Assembly (NCBI GenBank): GCA_951213105.1
Contig: OX578138.1
Coordinates: 61,490,826 to 61,554,825 of the forward strand
Direction: 5' to 3'
Source of the DNA: Amaurobius ferox
Taxonomy: Eukaryota > Arthropoda > Arachnida > Araneae > Amaurobiidae
DNA length: 64,000 bases
A program made the translations under genes and the position numbers. Shown here in pieces: positions 10,311-21,147 of the stretch (position 1 is its first letter; every line of letters begins with the position of its first letter). The notes under the pieces are model-generated. The model saw only the letters and a list, made by a program, of their open reading frames with translations, was not told the DNA's origin and did no database searches.

Positions 10311-13300
10311 GAAAGGGACCTCGAAATAAAAGACAAACAGAAAGTTATAAGGCATCAAATAAGGATTCGAGATCCCATAAAATTGCAAGCAAAATTAATA
10401 AGGATGCACAAAATTTAAATGAACATCTACTGAATTCAACATATGGACAGAGTGACGCATTGCCAATGATTAACATTAATTTAGAAAATATAAAAACAGT
10501 GGCTCTCATAGATAGTGGCGCAAGTGTCACTTTATTATCAGATAACATTTTTCAAAAAATCAAAAATAAAATTAAAATTAACTATTTATCTAGACAAGTA
10601 AAAATACAGACTATGACCAAAGAAAACATTCAATTTTCAAAATGCATCAGCTTTAGCTTTAAAATTGAAAACAAAAGATGCAAAAATTCTTTTTTCATAA
10701 CTAAACAATTAAACAACACACCCTATGAAATAATCTTAGGATTTGATTTTCTCAAAAATCATCATGCCATAATTGACACAAATAAATTAATATTAAAGTT
10801 TGTCAAAGAATCCATATCTATACCATTTCAAGACAAAAATCAGAAAAAAGCACAGGAACCAGAAAATAATTATACAAGAGTTGAGCATATTCAATGCTTA
10901 AATGCAAGCTTAGCGCATAAAATTAAATTACTCCCTCAAGAAACAAAATCAATAAAATTAAAATTAAATGAAAACTATTTTGAGGATAAGGAGGTATTGT
11001 TAAATATTACAAATTCATTAAAAGATTTACACGCTGAGCATTCTTTACATTATGTAAATAATAGAAAATTTATTTCTACTCTTTTAACAAACAAAACAGA
11101 AGAAGAGATTCATCTAAATAAAAATATGCTATTTGGTACTGTAACACCGCAGTTTGAAATTTGTGAAGAGAAACATGATACTGATAAAATTTTACAGATT
11201 AACAATATCGAAAGCTTAAATGACCCACAAAAAATTGATATTTCAGCATTACGAAAAGCGGAATTAACACCGCAAGATTTTAAACTAGATCACTTACAAG
11301 AAAATGAAAAACATATATTGCTAAAATTACTGTTACAAAATTATGATGTATTTTCGAAATCATACAAAACGCTGGGAATGACGGAAGAAATAGTACCGGA
11401 ATTTAATTTACTACACCAATACCCAATTCAGTGTAAACCTTATCCCTTGCCAAAAATGTTAAAACCTGTACTCGAAAGTGAGATAAAACAATTGTGTGAA
11501 GCTGGAATTATACAAAAATCTACAAGTAATTATGCGTTCCCATGCTTATTGATAAAGAAGAAAGCCAGTATTAATAGTAATAATGCCAATAAAGAACAAA
11601 AATATCGTTTAGCCGTAGATTACAGGCTACTTAATCAAATTACTGAATTACTGCCCGTAAATATTGGTAAAATTAGCGACATTCTGCACAACATCGCAGG
11701 CCACAAATTATATACTGTAATTGATTTAAAAGCCGCGTTTTTTCAGATAAAAATCAAACCTGAATATGGGTCGATACTCACATTCGTAACGAAGGAAGCT
11801 GCCTATAGCCCTAATAGAATGCCTTTTGGCGCAAAAAACTCATCAGCCTATTTATCATTACTAATGATGAAATGCTTAGGAGATTTAAAAGATCAGAAAA
11901 TTGAATTTTATTTAGATGACATTGTAATTGCCGCAAATTCATTCGAGAAAATGTTGGAGAAATTAAAAACGGTATTTTCGAGATTAGCTAAATTTGGTTT
12001 AACTATTGACCCTGCAAAATTACAAATGTGTAAAGAGAACATTAAATTTCTAGGATTTAAGATAAGTAAGGAAGGCATAACACCTTCAGATGATAATGTA
12101 CAAAAAATAACGAATTTCCCTGTGCCAACAACAGTAAAAAAAGTAAAATCATTTTTAGGTTTATGTAATTATTTTAGGCAGATCATACCAAATTTTTCTG
12201 AACTATGCAATCCATTAATTGAATTAACAAAGAAAGATAAAAAATTTATATGGACGGAGAAATGCGAAGAAGCGTTTGTAACATTGCAAAACGCGATTTT
12301 ATCGAAACCGGTAGTCAGGGCAGCTGATATGTCAAAGCCGTTCTTTTTGTCAACTGATTGTTCAAAAGTAGCCGCGTCAGGAATTTTACTTCAATCAGTG
12401 AATGGAAATTTTCATCCTATCGAGTATTATAGCAGGAAACTTTCAGACAGTGAAAAGAAATATCCGAGCATGAAGCTAGAATTGTTAGCAATTCACGACG
12501 CTATAATACATTTCAAAGATTTTTTATATGGTACGCATTTTACGGTGTTTACTGATTCTAAAGCGTTAACGCACTTTATTAATTTGGAAAATCAAAATTC
12601 TGATTTAATCGCAAGATGGTTATTAAATTTACAACAATATTCATTTGACATCAAATACATTAAAGGACAAGATAATCCCAGTGATTTTATGTCACGCCAA
12701 ATTTTTTCTGAACAAACTAAGACTAAATTAATAAATAACATTATTGCTAATGACAGCGCTATAACAATAGCCAAAATTTTAGAAGAGCAAGCAAAAGATA
12801 GAGAGATAAAGAAAATTATTAACGGACTAAATGCAAAATGTAAACAGCCAAAATATGTAAATAAATTTTATAAAGATGTAAATACGGGTTTAATTATGAT
12901 AAAGACTGCTAGAAATATCAGAAATCCTATGCAAAAGGACAGAATTCTAATACCTCACAGTCTAAAATTCGCAGTTATTGAGTTAGCTCATACACCACAT
13001 TTTGGAGTTGAAAAAACCTATCAAATTCTGAATAGAAAGTATTACTGGAAAGGAGCATACAGTGATGTAAAGAATTTTTGCGCATCATGTGATGCATGTT
13101 TATGTTACAAAAATAAGGCTATAAGACCTATGCCATTACAACATGTGCCACGTCCATGTCAACAAAATCACACGGTGGCATTAGACATTGTAGGGAAGCT
13201 ACCGAGAAGTAACGGACAGCACGAGTACATCATAACGATGATAGACCATTACTCGCGATTCCTGGAGGCAGTACCCGTGAGAAATATTACAACTGCGAGT

Positions 13301-14143
13301 GTATTACAGGTCCTAACGAATTGGATCTCACAAAATGGCGTTCCTATGTGGCTGCTGACCGATAATGCTCGGCAACTGAAAAGCGAGGAATTTAAAAAAT
13401 TCGCAGAGCAACATGGTATAAAATTGAAATATACTTCAATTTACAAACCCAGCTCAAATGCAATTTTAGAAAGAAGTCACTTGGGAATAAAAAATTCTTT
13501 GGCAGCAATGGCTGACCAAACATTTAATTGGCACAAAGTCTTGCCATATGTAAAATTATTTCATAATGCAACACCCAGCGCAAATATAGACCACAGTCCC
13601 GCTATTTTGTTTCTTACCAGAGATTTGAAATTACCCGGAGAAAATAATCTGGAAATAGCGGACCCGGATGACAGTCCGAATTTAACTAAAACTGAATATG
13701 ATAATGACGTCAGTGAAGCACTTACTTTAGCGGAAAAAATTAATAGATATACAAAACGAAAACAAATTCAAGCCCAAAGTCGCCAAGAAAGAATTTTTAA
13801 AAGAGTTAGACAGCAGAAATTATTAAAAGGACAAATTGTGTACTTAAAAAATCTAAGACCCACCACAGCATTACAAAAAAAATTTCAAGGACCATTTCGC
13901 ATCGTAAAGGTGATCCGTAACAATAATTACGCTATCACACCTATGTACGATCCAAATAAAAAATGGATAGTGGTTCATGCAAATAAATTATATAAAGCAG
14001 AACCGCGTAAAAAGTATTTACAAAATAAACAAACACGGCGAACTGTTGACAGAAGTCAATCGTATGTAAACAAAGAATATAACGCCAATAATCATAATTA
14101 TCAGAGTCCGAGACGTTATAATCTGAGGACACGCAAAAAATAG
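10307..14143 (+). CDS. pol: pol: protease, reverse transcriptase, RNase H, integrase (element 1)
   Basis: The frame is open from the frameshift site to TAA at 14141-14143, about 1,278 codons. The segment from 10460 onward begins with TTG rather than ATG, which supports expression by frameshifting. In order, counting residues from 10460: aspartic protease LIDSGAS near 17-22, reverse transcriptase with the FYLDDIV active site near 482-488, RNase H with STDCS near 630 and TDSK near 698, and integrase with an HHCC finger (H near 843, CASCDAC near 873) and a D-D-E triad (ALDIVG near 906, LLTDN near 966, ILERSH near 1003). The end, RRYNLRTRKK, is typical of gypsy pol. All catalytic residues checked are present, with no internal stop, so pol looks functional. 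Confidence 0.95.
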   Translation, partial: LRKGPRNKRQTESYKASNKDSRSHKIASKINKDAQNLNEHLLNSTYGQSDALPMININLENIKTVALIDSGASVTLLSDNIFQKIKNKIKINYLSRQVKIQTMTKENIQFSKCISFSFKIENKRCKNSFFITKQLNNTPYEIILGFDFLKNHHAIIDTNKLILKFVKESISIPFQDKNQKKAQEPENNYTRVEHIQCLNASLAHKIKLLPQETKSIKLKLNENYFEDKEVLLNITNSLKDLHAEHSLHYVNNRKFISTLLTNKTEEEIHLNKNMLFGTVTPQFEICEEKHDTDKILQINNIESLNDPQKIDISALRKAELTPQDFKLDHLQENEKHILLKLLLQNYDVFSKSYKTLGMTEEIVPEFNLLHQYPIQCKPYPLPKMLKPVLESEIKQLCEAGIIQKSTSNYAFPCLLIKKKASINSNNANKEQKYRLAVDYRLLNQITELLPVNIGKISDILHNIAGHKLYTVIDLKAAFFQIKIKPEYGSILTFVTKEAAYSPNRMPFGAKNSSAYLSLLMMKCLGDLKDQKIEFYLDDIVIAANSFEKMLEKLKTVFSRLAKFGLTIDPAKLQMCKENIKFLGFKISKEGITPSDDNVQKITNFPVPTTVKKVKSFLGLCNYFRQIIPNFSELCNPLIELTKKDKKFIWTEKCEEAFVTLQNAILSKPVVRAADMSKPFFLSTDCSKVAASGILLQSVNGNFHPIEYYSRKLSDSEKKYPSMKLELLAIHDAIIHFKDFLYGTHFTVFTDSKALTHFINLENQNSDLIARWLLNLQQYSFDIKYIKGQDNPSDFMSRQIFSEQTKTKLINNIIANDSAITIAKILEEQAKDREIKKIINGLNAKCKQPKYVNKFYKDVNTGLIMIKTARNIRNPMQKDRILIPHSLKFAVIELAHTPHFGVEKTYQILNRKYYWKGAYSDVKNFCASCDACLCYKNKAIRPMPLQHVPRPCQQNHTVALDIVGKLPRSNGQHEYIITMIDHYSRFLEAVPVRNITTASVLQVLTNWISQNGVPMWLLTDNARQLKSEEFKKFAEQHGIKLKYTSIYKPSSNAILERSHLGIKNSLAAMADQTFNWHKVLPYVKLFHNATPSANIDHSPAILFLTRDLKLPGENNLEIADPDDSPNLTKTEYDNDVSEALTLAEKINRYTKRKQIQAQSRQERIFKRVRQQKLLKGQIVYLKNLRPTTALQKKFQGPFRIVKVIRNNNYAITPMYDPNKKWIVVHANKLYKAEPRKKYLQNKQTRRTVDRSQSYVNKEYNANNHNYQSPRRYNLRTRKK

Positions 14144-17100
14144 CATTCGAAAGCAAAATAATATAAAAAGTAAAAAAAAAATTTAAAATTGTCTGCTAAA
14201 CTAAGTGGAAAAATTAAAATATTATAGAGCAGAAATAAATAGTAAGTGTATGCAAATAAATGCAGCACAAAAGGTAGAGCCAGTGAATTCAAAAATAAAA
14301 TTTGGAAAAGTTTTACAGTATGTGTAATATTATACAATAATGCTAAATTAATTCAAATGATATTCTGCAAAATAATTTTTTTTAGTATTCTACAATAGGT
14401 ATTGAATAGTTTAGAAGTTGTTCTGCAATAATTGTTTTTTACGATTCTACAATAAAATTAAAATTAATTGGAAAGCACTCTACAAGATGTGTAGCAGTCT
14501 ATAATGATTTTAAATTAAATTAGATGGTATTATAAAATATATTAGTTTCCTACAATATTTTGAAATTAAATTGGAAAGCAGTTTGAAATAATTTTGGTAG
14601 TCTACAGTAAATGTAAAAATTAAGTTGGAAGGTAGTCTACAAATAGATATTTTGATTAATGTAAAGAAAATGAATATAATTATAATAATAGAAAATTTAT
14701 GTAGATAGAGCAACTTTCAAAATTAAGTGATAAATAAGTAAATAGACAACAGGTGTGTTACAAATAGCATAGTGCCACAATATGTGCAAAACATAGGGCA
14801 GCAAAAGTATATGGTTATTTTAGTATGTATTGTGTATTGTATATTATGTATGGTATATTGTGAAAACTGTAGTGTTAAGGAAAAGTGTGTAGTAGTGAAG
14901 ACTTAGTGTGAGGATAGGCATGATAGTTATCCAAAATGCACGGTAGTCAACAAAATCGCAAAATTAAATAAAACTTCAAAAAAAAATTGTCTGGAGGAAG
15001 GCAAGTCCAGCGGATAGGAATTTTTAAATCATGGATTTTTCTGCAACAACAGCAACAAAAAAAAATAACAGTAGGAAAGTTTATCAGCGGGTTGACTGGT
15101 TAGCAGTAATGTTGTCAATAAGTATCAACCTGTACAACGTAAAAGTATTAGCGCCAGCCCATTTTATTAAAATTATCAGCGTTTCATCAAGTAGCAGTAC
15201 AGCAAAATTAAAAAGTTCTAGATTCCCGTCCCTTTTATGCAAGTAGATATTAAATAAATGAACGGACAATGATAAAAGATAAATAATTTATATGAAAATA
15301 TAAGTAAAATAAATAAATTTAATCTTAGAAAATATAAGTAAAGTAAATAAATGTATTTTCCCTTCCAAACAAAATAAAAATTAGTCTACGTTATAAAAAT
15401 GGACATTGTCAAATACTATGTAAGTGGGGATAAGAGCAGGGAGATTCGGATGGATACATTTTATGAATAGAGCAATAAATATCAGAAAAAATATGTACAA
15501 GTGATAAATAATACATACAATACCCCTCAATGTTCTAAAATAAAATAAACTAAGGTGTTAGAAAAAAGAAGGAGAGAGATAATTAAATGTCACTTACTTG
15601 CAATTTGTATTACTTGTACGGTGACTGATGAATTAAGGATAGGAGTGTCGTAATAGGGAGTTGACAATTCAAGAATCTTGATGGTCATGTGTATTTATTG
15701 ATAACAGATGATGAATGGTTGTAGAGGTCAACGAGGAAGTGGCAAATTTTGTTTCCAATGGTAACATGCTGATGAAGTATATGCACTGTTTCATTTTTCT
15801 TGTACGGGTTTTGAAAAAATTGTATAACATAATTAATAAAATTCAAAATAAAGTCATGGAACATGGTAAACGCAAGTATATAATATTCAAAATCATAAAA
15901 GTATTAATTAAATACCTCATAAAAAGCTGACAGAATAAAAGCAAAATCATAAATAAATAAACAAATAAAAGTGTGAAGTCAAAATAAACAGTAACAGCTG
16001 ATATAAATAATAATTAGTAAATTAATAAATATATATTGCATAAATAGTGTATACAGACCTTTTACAAAAACACGCAATCTGGAAAACAAAATAAAAGTTA
16101 AGTACATAAATGAATTAATAAAACTTAAAAAAAATAAGATAGCTCCCATCTTTCACGGTCAGCGTAAGAAGTCCATTGGACGGCGAAAGCTTGTCCCCTT
16201 CAAAATAAATATCCAGGCTAAAAATAAACATCGGAGAAAATCTCCCAGACAGTACGATAATAATACGAAAAAATTCTATTGTAAGCATACAATCAATGTT
16301 TCAAAATTAAAATTATAATTGCAGGCAATTATAGTTATTTAAAAATACCGGCCGGTATATAAAAATAAAATACATTAGGAAAACACATTGATTTGTATGT
16401 AAATGATAAATGATTGAGTATAATTAATAAACTATAGCATTAATTAAGCATCACTGAAAATAAAAATAAATAACAGATAAAATTAAATATGAAACAATTA
16501 GATTTAAATAAATAAATATGTAAAGTTATGCTGAAACGGGAACATAAAGTCAGTTATATCAATAACAGAACAAAATCATGGTATATTCATAATACTACAC
16601 ATAAAATAATATATCACGCGTTGTTGCAACAAGGGATAAATAAATCCAATGAATTAAGAGTACATGAAAGTAAAAGCATAATAAATTCAACATATAGATT
16701 TGTGTTAAGGTCATAAGAAAAATATGTATATATATATATTAAATTAAATAGAATTAAGAACAACATATGTAAAATAAATGTATAACTTAATACACATAAA
16801 CTATAAAATGTGGAATTCCTTAAAAGGATACACGTAAAACCTTCCGTCAATGAGAGCGTACATCACCACCGGACAGTCGAAAGCGCGCGCTTGTGAAGAA
16901 TATACCGCCAAAATCGCAAGCGATTACGATTATTTGGGCAGAACAGGGGATTGAAAGTTGCAATCTTATGTAACGTTACGTGCTTCGGGGGGTCGAGGCG
17001 CAGAAAATCGCCATGCATGACCGATTGTTCGCAGTTGGCATGGAAACACGTAGGAGAAGAGAGGAAAGCTACGGGTCAAGCGAAATTTTTTCTTTTTCTT

Positions 17101-18090
17101 TTTCTCCATTTCCCCCCGCGCAGTTGTTTCACACTAAGGGGAAGCCGAAGAGGAAATTTAAAGGCATACTTGTTATTGTGGAGATGCAGTATTTTGGAGT
17201 AGCGAAATGAGTATATAGATTTGATATTTTAAATGCCGAGACGTAATATGATATAATTATGATGTGCAAAATACCCATGATTGATACACGCTTAAACAGT
17301 TATATAACATGTATGTGTATTACAAATAAGAAATATATACAGCTAAAAAATTGTCGAAAAATTATTTACGTCTGTGAAAATGAGAAATCAAGGTAATGAA
17401 TTGTGTATAGTTTAATGTAATGTTGTGAAATTGTATATAAATAGAAATGCAAATAACAATTATGATATAGTCTTCATTTGAAGTGTACAATAGACGAAGC
17501 AACATAATGAAAATATAAATATTGAAGTACCGGAACTTTGAAAGTTAAGTCACAGGATGGTGACTCATTCTTCCATGCTCATGATAATTACATGTGACAA
17601 TAAGGTGTCTTCCGTGCTCATGATAATTCAATGTGACAATAAGGTGTCTTCCGTGCTCATGATAATTCCATGTGACAATAAGGTGTCTTCCGTGCTCATG
17701 ATAATTCAATGTGACAATAAGGTGTCTTCCGTGCTCATGATAATTCCATGTGACAATAAGGTGTCTTCCGTGCTCGTGATAATTCCATGTGACAATATAG
17801 TGTGCCTTCCGAACAGTATTAATTTCTTCATGTGCAGCAATATATGTGTCACCAAGTACGATATGGTGTATCTTCCGAACAGTGAGTTCCTTCATTGTAG
17901 TGACATGTCGGTTGTAATGCACCGATATATGTATGTCAATGTGACAATATAGTGTGTCTTACATGCGATGATCTGCATTTCTATGACAGATATATGTGCA
18001 GTGGATCAAAGCAACATTTCCACAGTGGCCGCAATGTGTACACATATGTATTCAGTGCAATGTTTACCGTGTGCTGAAATTTTCTCTCTG
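14144..18090 (+). other. Long 3' region of element 1 without a convincing gene
   Basis: Nearly 4 kb between pol and the 3' LTR. 14345-14650 shows loosely repeated words such as TTCTGCAATAAT, TCTACAATA and GTCTACA. 15.0-16.8 kb is rich in AAATAAATAAA words. 16.95-17.2 kb is a more GC-rich island with short overlapping frames. The longest plausible frames (62-83 codons) match no envelope or accessory protein known to me. The part near the LTR holds a 39-bp minisatellite. Confidence 0.6.
17573..17800. repeat. 39-bp minisatellite inside element 1
   Basis: About six head-to-tail copies of a unit with GTGACAATAAGGTGTCTTCC and GTGCTCATGATAATTC. Most units alternate between ATTCAA and ATTCCA at one site, hinting at a 78-bp higher-order unit. 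Because 39 is a multiple of three, both strands stay open (131 codons on +, 125 on -), but these are artefacts of periodicity. Degenerate copies continue to about 17960. Confidence 0.9.
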
Positions 18091-18100
18091 CAAGGGGGGA
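18091..18100 (+). other. Polypurine tract of element 1
   Basis: CAAGGGGGGA lies five bases before the 3' LTR start. This is the expected place and composition for the plus-strand primer. Confidence 0.75.
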
Positions 18101-18105
18101 TATCA

Positions 18106-19013
18106 TGTAACACAATATTTGTATTACATGTTACATTCCAATTACGGATGCCAACATAGCCATTTCGAAATTCCAATTGCGGATGCCAACCTAGCTAATG
18201 AGCTATTTAAATGCTGCAGAGGGAGCCAATGGCAATACTAACATAAATAAGCAGCGCATCCCCTTCTTCACGTCAACGAATCAGCAACGACACTACAATG
18301 TGAAAAGAAAAAGGTTTGAGAGAATGTTCTAGAACTTTCCAATAGATGCAATTTCGACAGCGTTCTAGACGCACCTGAACTTTTTGGTAGTAGTCTTAAA
18401 ACTTTCGAACGAGTCAGCATCATGTTTTTGGTTTTTGTGAATAAATGTCTGTAGATTGTGAGCAATAGAATGGTAGCCTGCGCAAGTACGCGAAGTGCAA
18501 CGATTTTCCCACATCAGTGAGATGGCACGAATATGCACGTAACAAAGAGTAGAGGTAACCGATTTCAATTGTCACTATTAGCACGGAAGGCACACCTTTA
18601 ACGAGTATTAAGATAATTAACTACCAGTTCGTATGAGTAGATCATGAACGAGTTTCGTAAATATTGAACTATAAGAATTATTCTTTATAGATTGTTTAAA
18701 GGAAACTGTTATTTAAGAAATTTAAGCCAATGTTTTTTATGTGTGTAAATATATATTAATGTAATATTGTTAGTATTGTGTGTCTTTAAATAATTGATTT
18801 AATCATAATATAATTACTCCAGATTATAGTGGATATATATTAAGCAAAATATTAAAAATAATTGAGCAATTAAGCATGTGTACTTCTTTATGTTTTATGT
18901 ATTCGTATTCCTAGCTTGAGAACCGGGAGCTTACATGCTCCACCCTTAGTGGCGGCATCATAGGTAAGCCCTATACAAGTCATTTTTGATAAGGACAATT
19001 TTACCTTATGACA
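18106..19013 (+). repeat. 3' LTR of element 1
   Basis: 908 bp, the same length as the 5' LTR and nearly identical to it. It is followed by the target duplication GCATC. Confidence 0.95.
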
Positions 19014-19340
19014 GCATCCATCTTGTGTCAAAATCGTGATTTTTAAAATTATTTTTAATTTATATTTTATGTTGTATCTGTCCAAAAACCACGTTTTTTT
19101 TGCTTAATTTCTTTGCATCTGTATTTTGAAACAGCGTAATTACAACATATAATTGAGTTTAAATGGTTAATGCCATCCATCTGTTGTCAAAATACTGATT
19201 TTTAAAGTTCTTTTTAATTTATATTAAAGTTGTATCCGTCCTAAAACCGCTTTATTTTAGCTTAATTTCTGTGCATATGTATTCTGAAACTACATAATTA
19301 CAATATATTTGAGTTTAAGTGATCATCAAACTTAGATTAT
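19014..19340. repeat. ~165-bp tandem duplication at the insertion site
   Basis: Two imperfect copies: each starts near CATCCATCT, contains TGTCAAAAT, GATTTTTAAA, TTTTTAATTTATATT and GCTTAATTTCT, and ends near TTGAGTTTAA. Element 1 inserted at the left edge of the first copy. No coding content. Confidence 0.7.
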
Positions 19341-20535
19341 TTTTATAACGGAACCTAATATTTACTTAAGGGGAATGTAAACAGGTTGGGTTATAAGATG
19401 AGTTGTATAAGAATTGCTGAATTTCTTTAATGCAAAATTATTTTGTTCTGGAGTCCGCAATATATATTATATGAATGAAACATTCATTGATTTTACATAG
19501 AGAAGCAGACGATTTAATGGCAGACTTTTTCGATGAAGATACATAGAGTTAAATTACTTTTACTTTCATGGTTTTAAGTTTTTAAATAGAGTAAATTGTT
19601 TTAGTACTGTGATGAATGGAATAAAAATGGATGAATGAAATATTTACTGCTTTTACACAGAGAGCCAGACGATTTATATTTCGATGACGTTATTTGAATC
19701 AAGTTCGTTCTTTTTCGATGAAGTTTTAAATTTTCAAATGTAATTAATTATTGCAGTATTGTGATATACTACCGCTGAATGTATCCCATTTTAGAGATAT
19801 TTAAATAAAATTAAAGTTAGAAAGTGTTTCATAATCAATACTTTATGCATGATTAATCTTTTTTTTCTTAATACTTTTCCTTGTTGAGTAAGCCTGTGAG
19901 AAATAAACCATAGTGATATTTTCAATTTAAATTCATATTTCAAACCTGTGATTTTCAAAAGAGTAATAAATGCGTTCAATAAACTCCCACAAAACTCAGA
20001 TATTTAATTAGCTTTCACGTTAAAACCAGCGATTTACAATCTTTTTCGTTGGGAATCATGGAGTTAGAGAGTAGAATTCTTAAGAAAAAGTTTCATTTTC
20101 CATAAATATCTCTACAACGCCTGGTTTGAGAAACTCAAAACTTGGACGAAATTTATGGGGCACTAATTTAAAGTCACCCACCAAATTTCATTAAATTCGG
20201 TTCAGCGGTTCATCGTTGATGATGCGACAAACGAAAGTGTCGTTTTTCACTAATATCTCGAGAACCACTTGTCGTAGAAAGTCGGAACATGAACAAAATT
20301 TTAAGTGGAGCGTAGTGAAAAAAGGAGATTTCTGCGGCAGAGGCTCAGCAATGGTCAGCGCTCAGAAAAATGGCCGCCATCTTAGATTCCGTAATCCTGA
20401 ATGGGGGTAAAAATGGGGGAAATGAAAAAATTAGGGTGTTTAAATTTTTTTAGAAACTTTTTTTCGGGGTGGCAAAGGCAGTTTGGTCTTCAACAAGGTC
20501 TTTTGAGCTAAATGAATTTTTAATGAGGGTGTATA
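19341..20535. other. Intergenic stretch with a degenerate duplication
   Basis: 19465-19600 and 19625-19770 are diverged copies of one ~160-bp unit (ATGAATGAAA, CAGACGATTTA, TTTTCGATGAAG). 20040-20420 has phrases such as AAATTCGGTTCAGCGGTTC that are common in repeat-derived DNA. No gene is supported. Confidence 0.5.
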
Positions 20536-21147
20536 GAAACTTTTGAGGCGGTGGCAACAGCTGAGCCTCTGAAAAGTACCCCAGCGTCCCCTGGCGGCCG
20601 AAAGCGGAACTATTTAAGATGGAACTTAGAAATATTTTTTGTTGGGTATTTGGGTTGCCATAGCAACACCTGGGGAAAAGAAACTTTTGAGGCGGTGGCA
20701 GCAGCTGAGCCTCTGAAACAGTACCCCCAGCGCCCCCTGTCGACTGAAAGCGAAACTATTCAGTACGGAACTTAGAAATATTTTGTGTTTGTTATTTGGG
20801 TTGCTATAGCAATACCTGGGGGAAAGAAACTTTTGAAGCGGTGGCAACAGCTGAGACTCTGTAGCAGTACCCCCAGCGTCCCCTAGCGGATGAAAGCGGA
20901 ACTATTCAGGATGGAATTTTGAAATATTTTGGGGGATATTTGGGTTGCCATAGCAACATCTGGGGTTAAGAAACATTTGAGGCTGTGGCAACAGCCGAGC
21001 CTCTGAAACAGTACCCCAGCGCCCCCTAGCGGCTAAAAGCTGAACTATTCAGGATGGAATTTTTTTGTGTATTTGTGTTGTCATAGCAACACGTGGGGGA
21101 AAGAAACATTTGAAGCGGTGGCAACAACTGAGCCTCTGAAACAGTAC
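20536..21147. repeat. ~145-bp tandem array with CTCF-like and RFX-like motifs
   Basis: Four full units and a partial fifth start with GAAAC at 20536, 20680, 20826, 20970 and 21103 (steps 144, 146, 144, 133). Each contains GGCGGTGGCAACAGCTGAGC or a close variant. Each full unit also has a word like CAGCGCCCCCTAGCGG, close to the reverse complement of the vertebrate CTCF core, and a near-palindrome GTTGCCATAGCAAC resembling the RFX X-box. The array is far more GC-rich than its surroundings and ends about 1.4 kb before the 789-aa gene. Motif function is inference. Confidence 0.85.

Larger units (their letters stand above)
7928..19013 (+). mobile_element. Full-length Ty3/gypsy LTR retrotransposon (element 1)
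   Basis: Two 908-bp direct repeats bound the element. Each starts TGTAACAC and ends TTATGACA, and the 5-bp word GCATC lies directly outside both ends (7923-7927 and 19014-19018). By eye the LTRs differ at only about four positions, so the insertion is recent. The interior order gag, protease, reverse transcriptase, RNase H, integrase is that of Ty3/gypsy (Metaviridae). No envelope-like frame was found in the ~4 kb between pol and the 3' LTR. Total length is about 11.1 kb. The target was one unit of a local ~165-bp tandem duplication. Confidence 0.95.

Noticed and set aside
14144..17210. Envelope gene in the 3' part of element 1
   Set aside because: No signal peptide, fusion-type or transmembrane pattern in any frame longer than 80 codons.
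17545..17952. 125- and 131-codon frames on opposite strands
   Set aside because: Created by a 39-bp tandem repeat, a multiple of three, that keeps both strands open.
17545..17960. CRISPR-like array
   Set aside because: Repeats are contiguous without unique spacers, in eukaryotic DNA.
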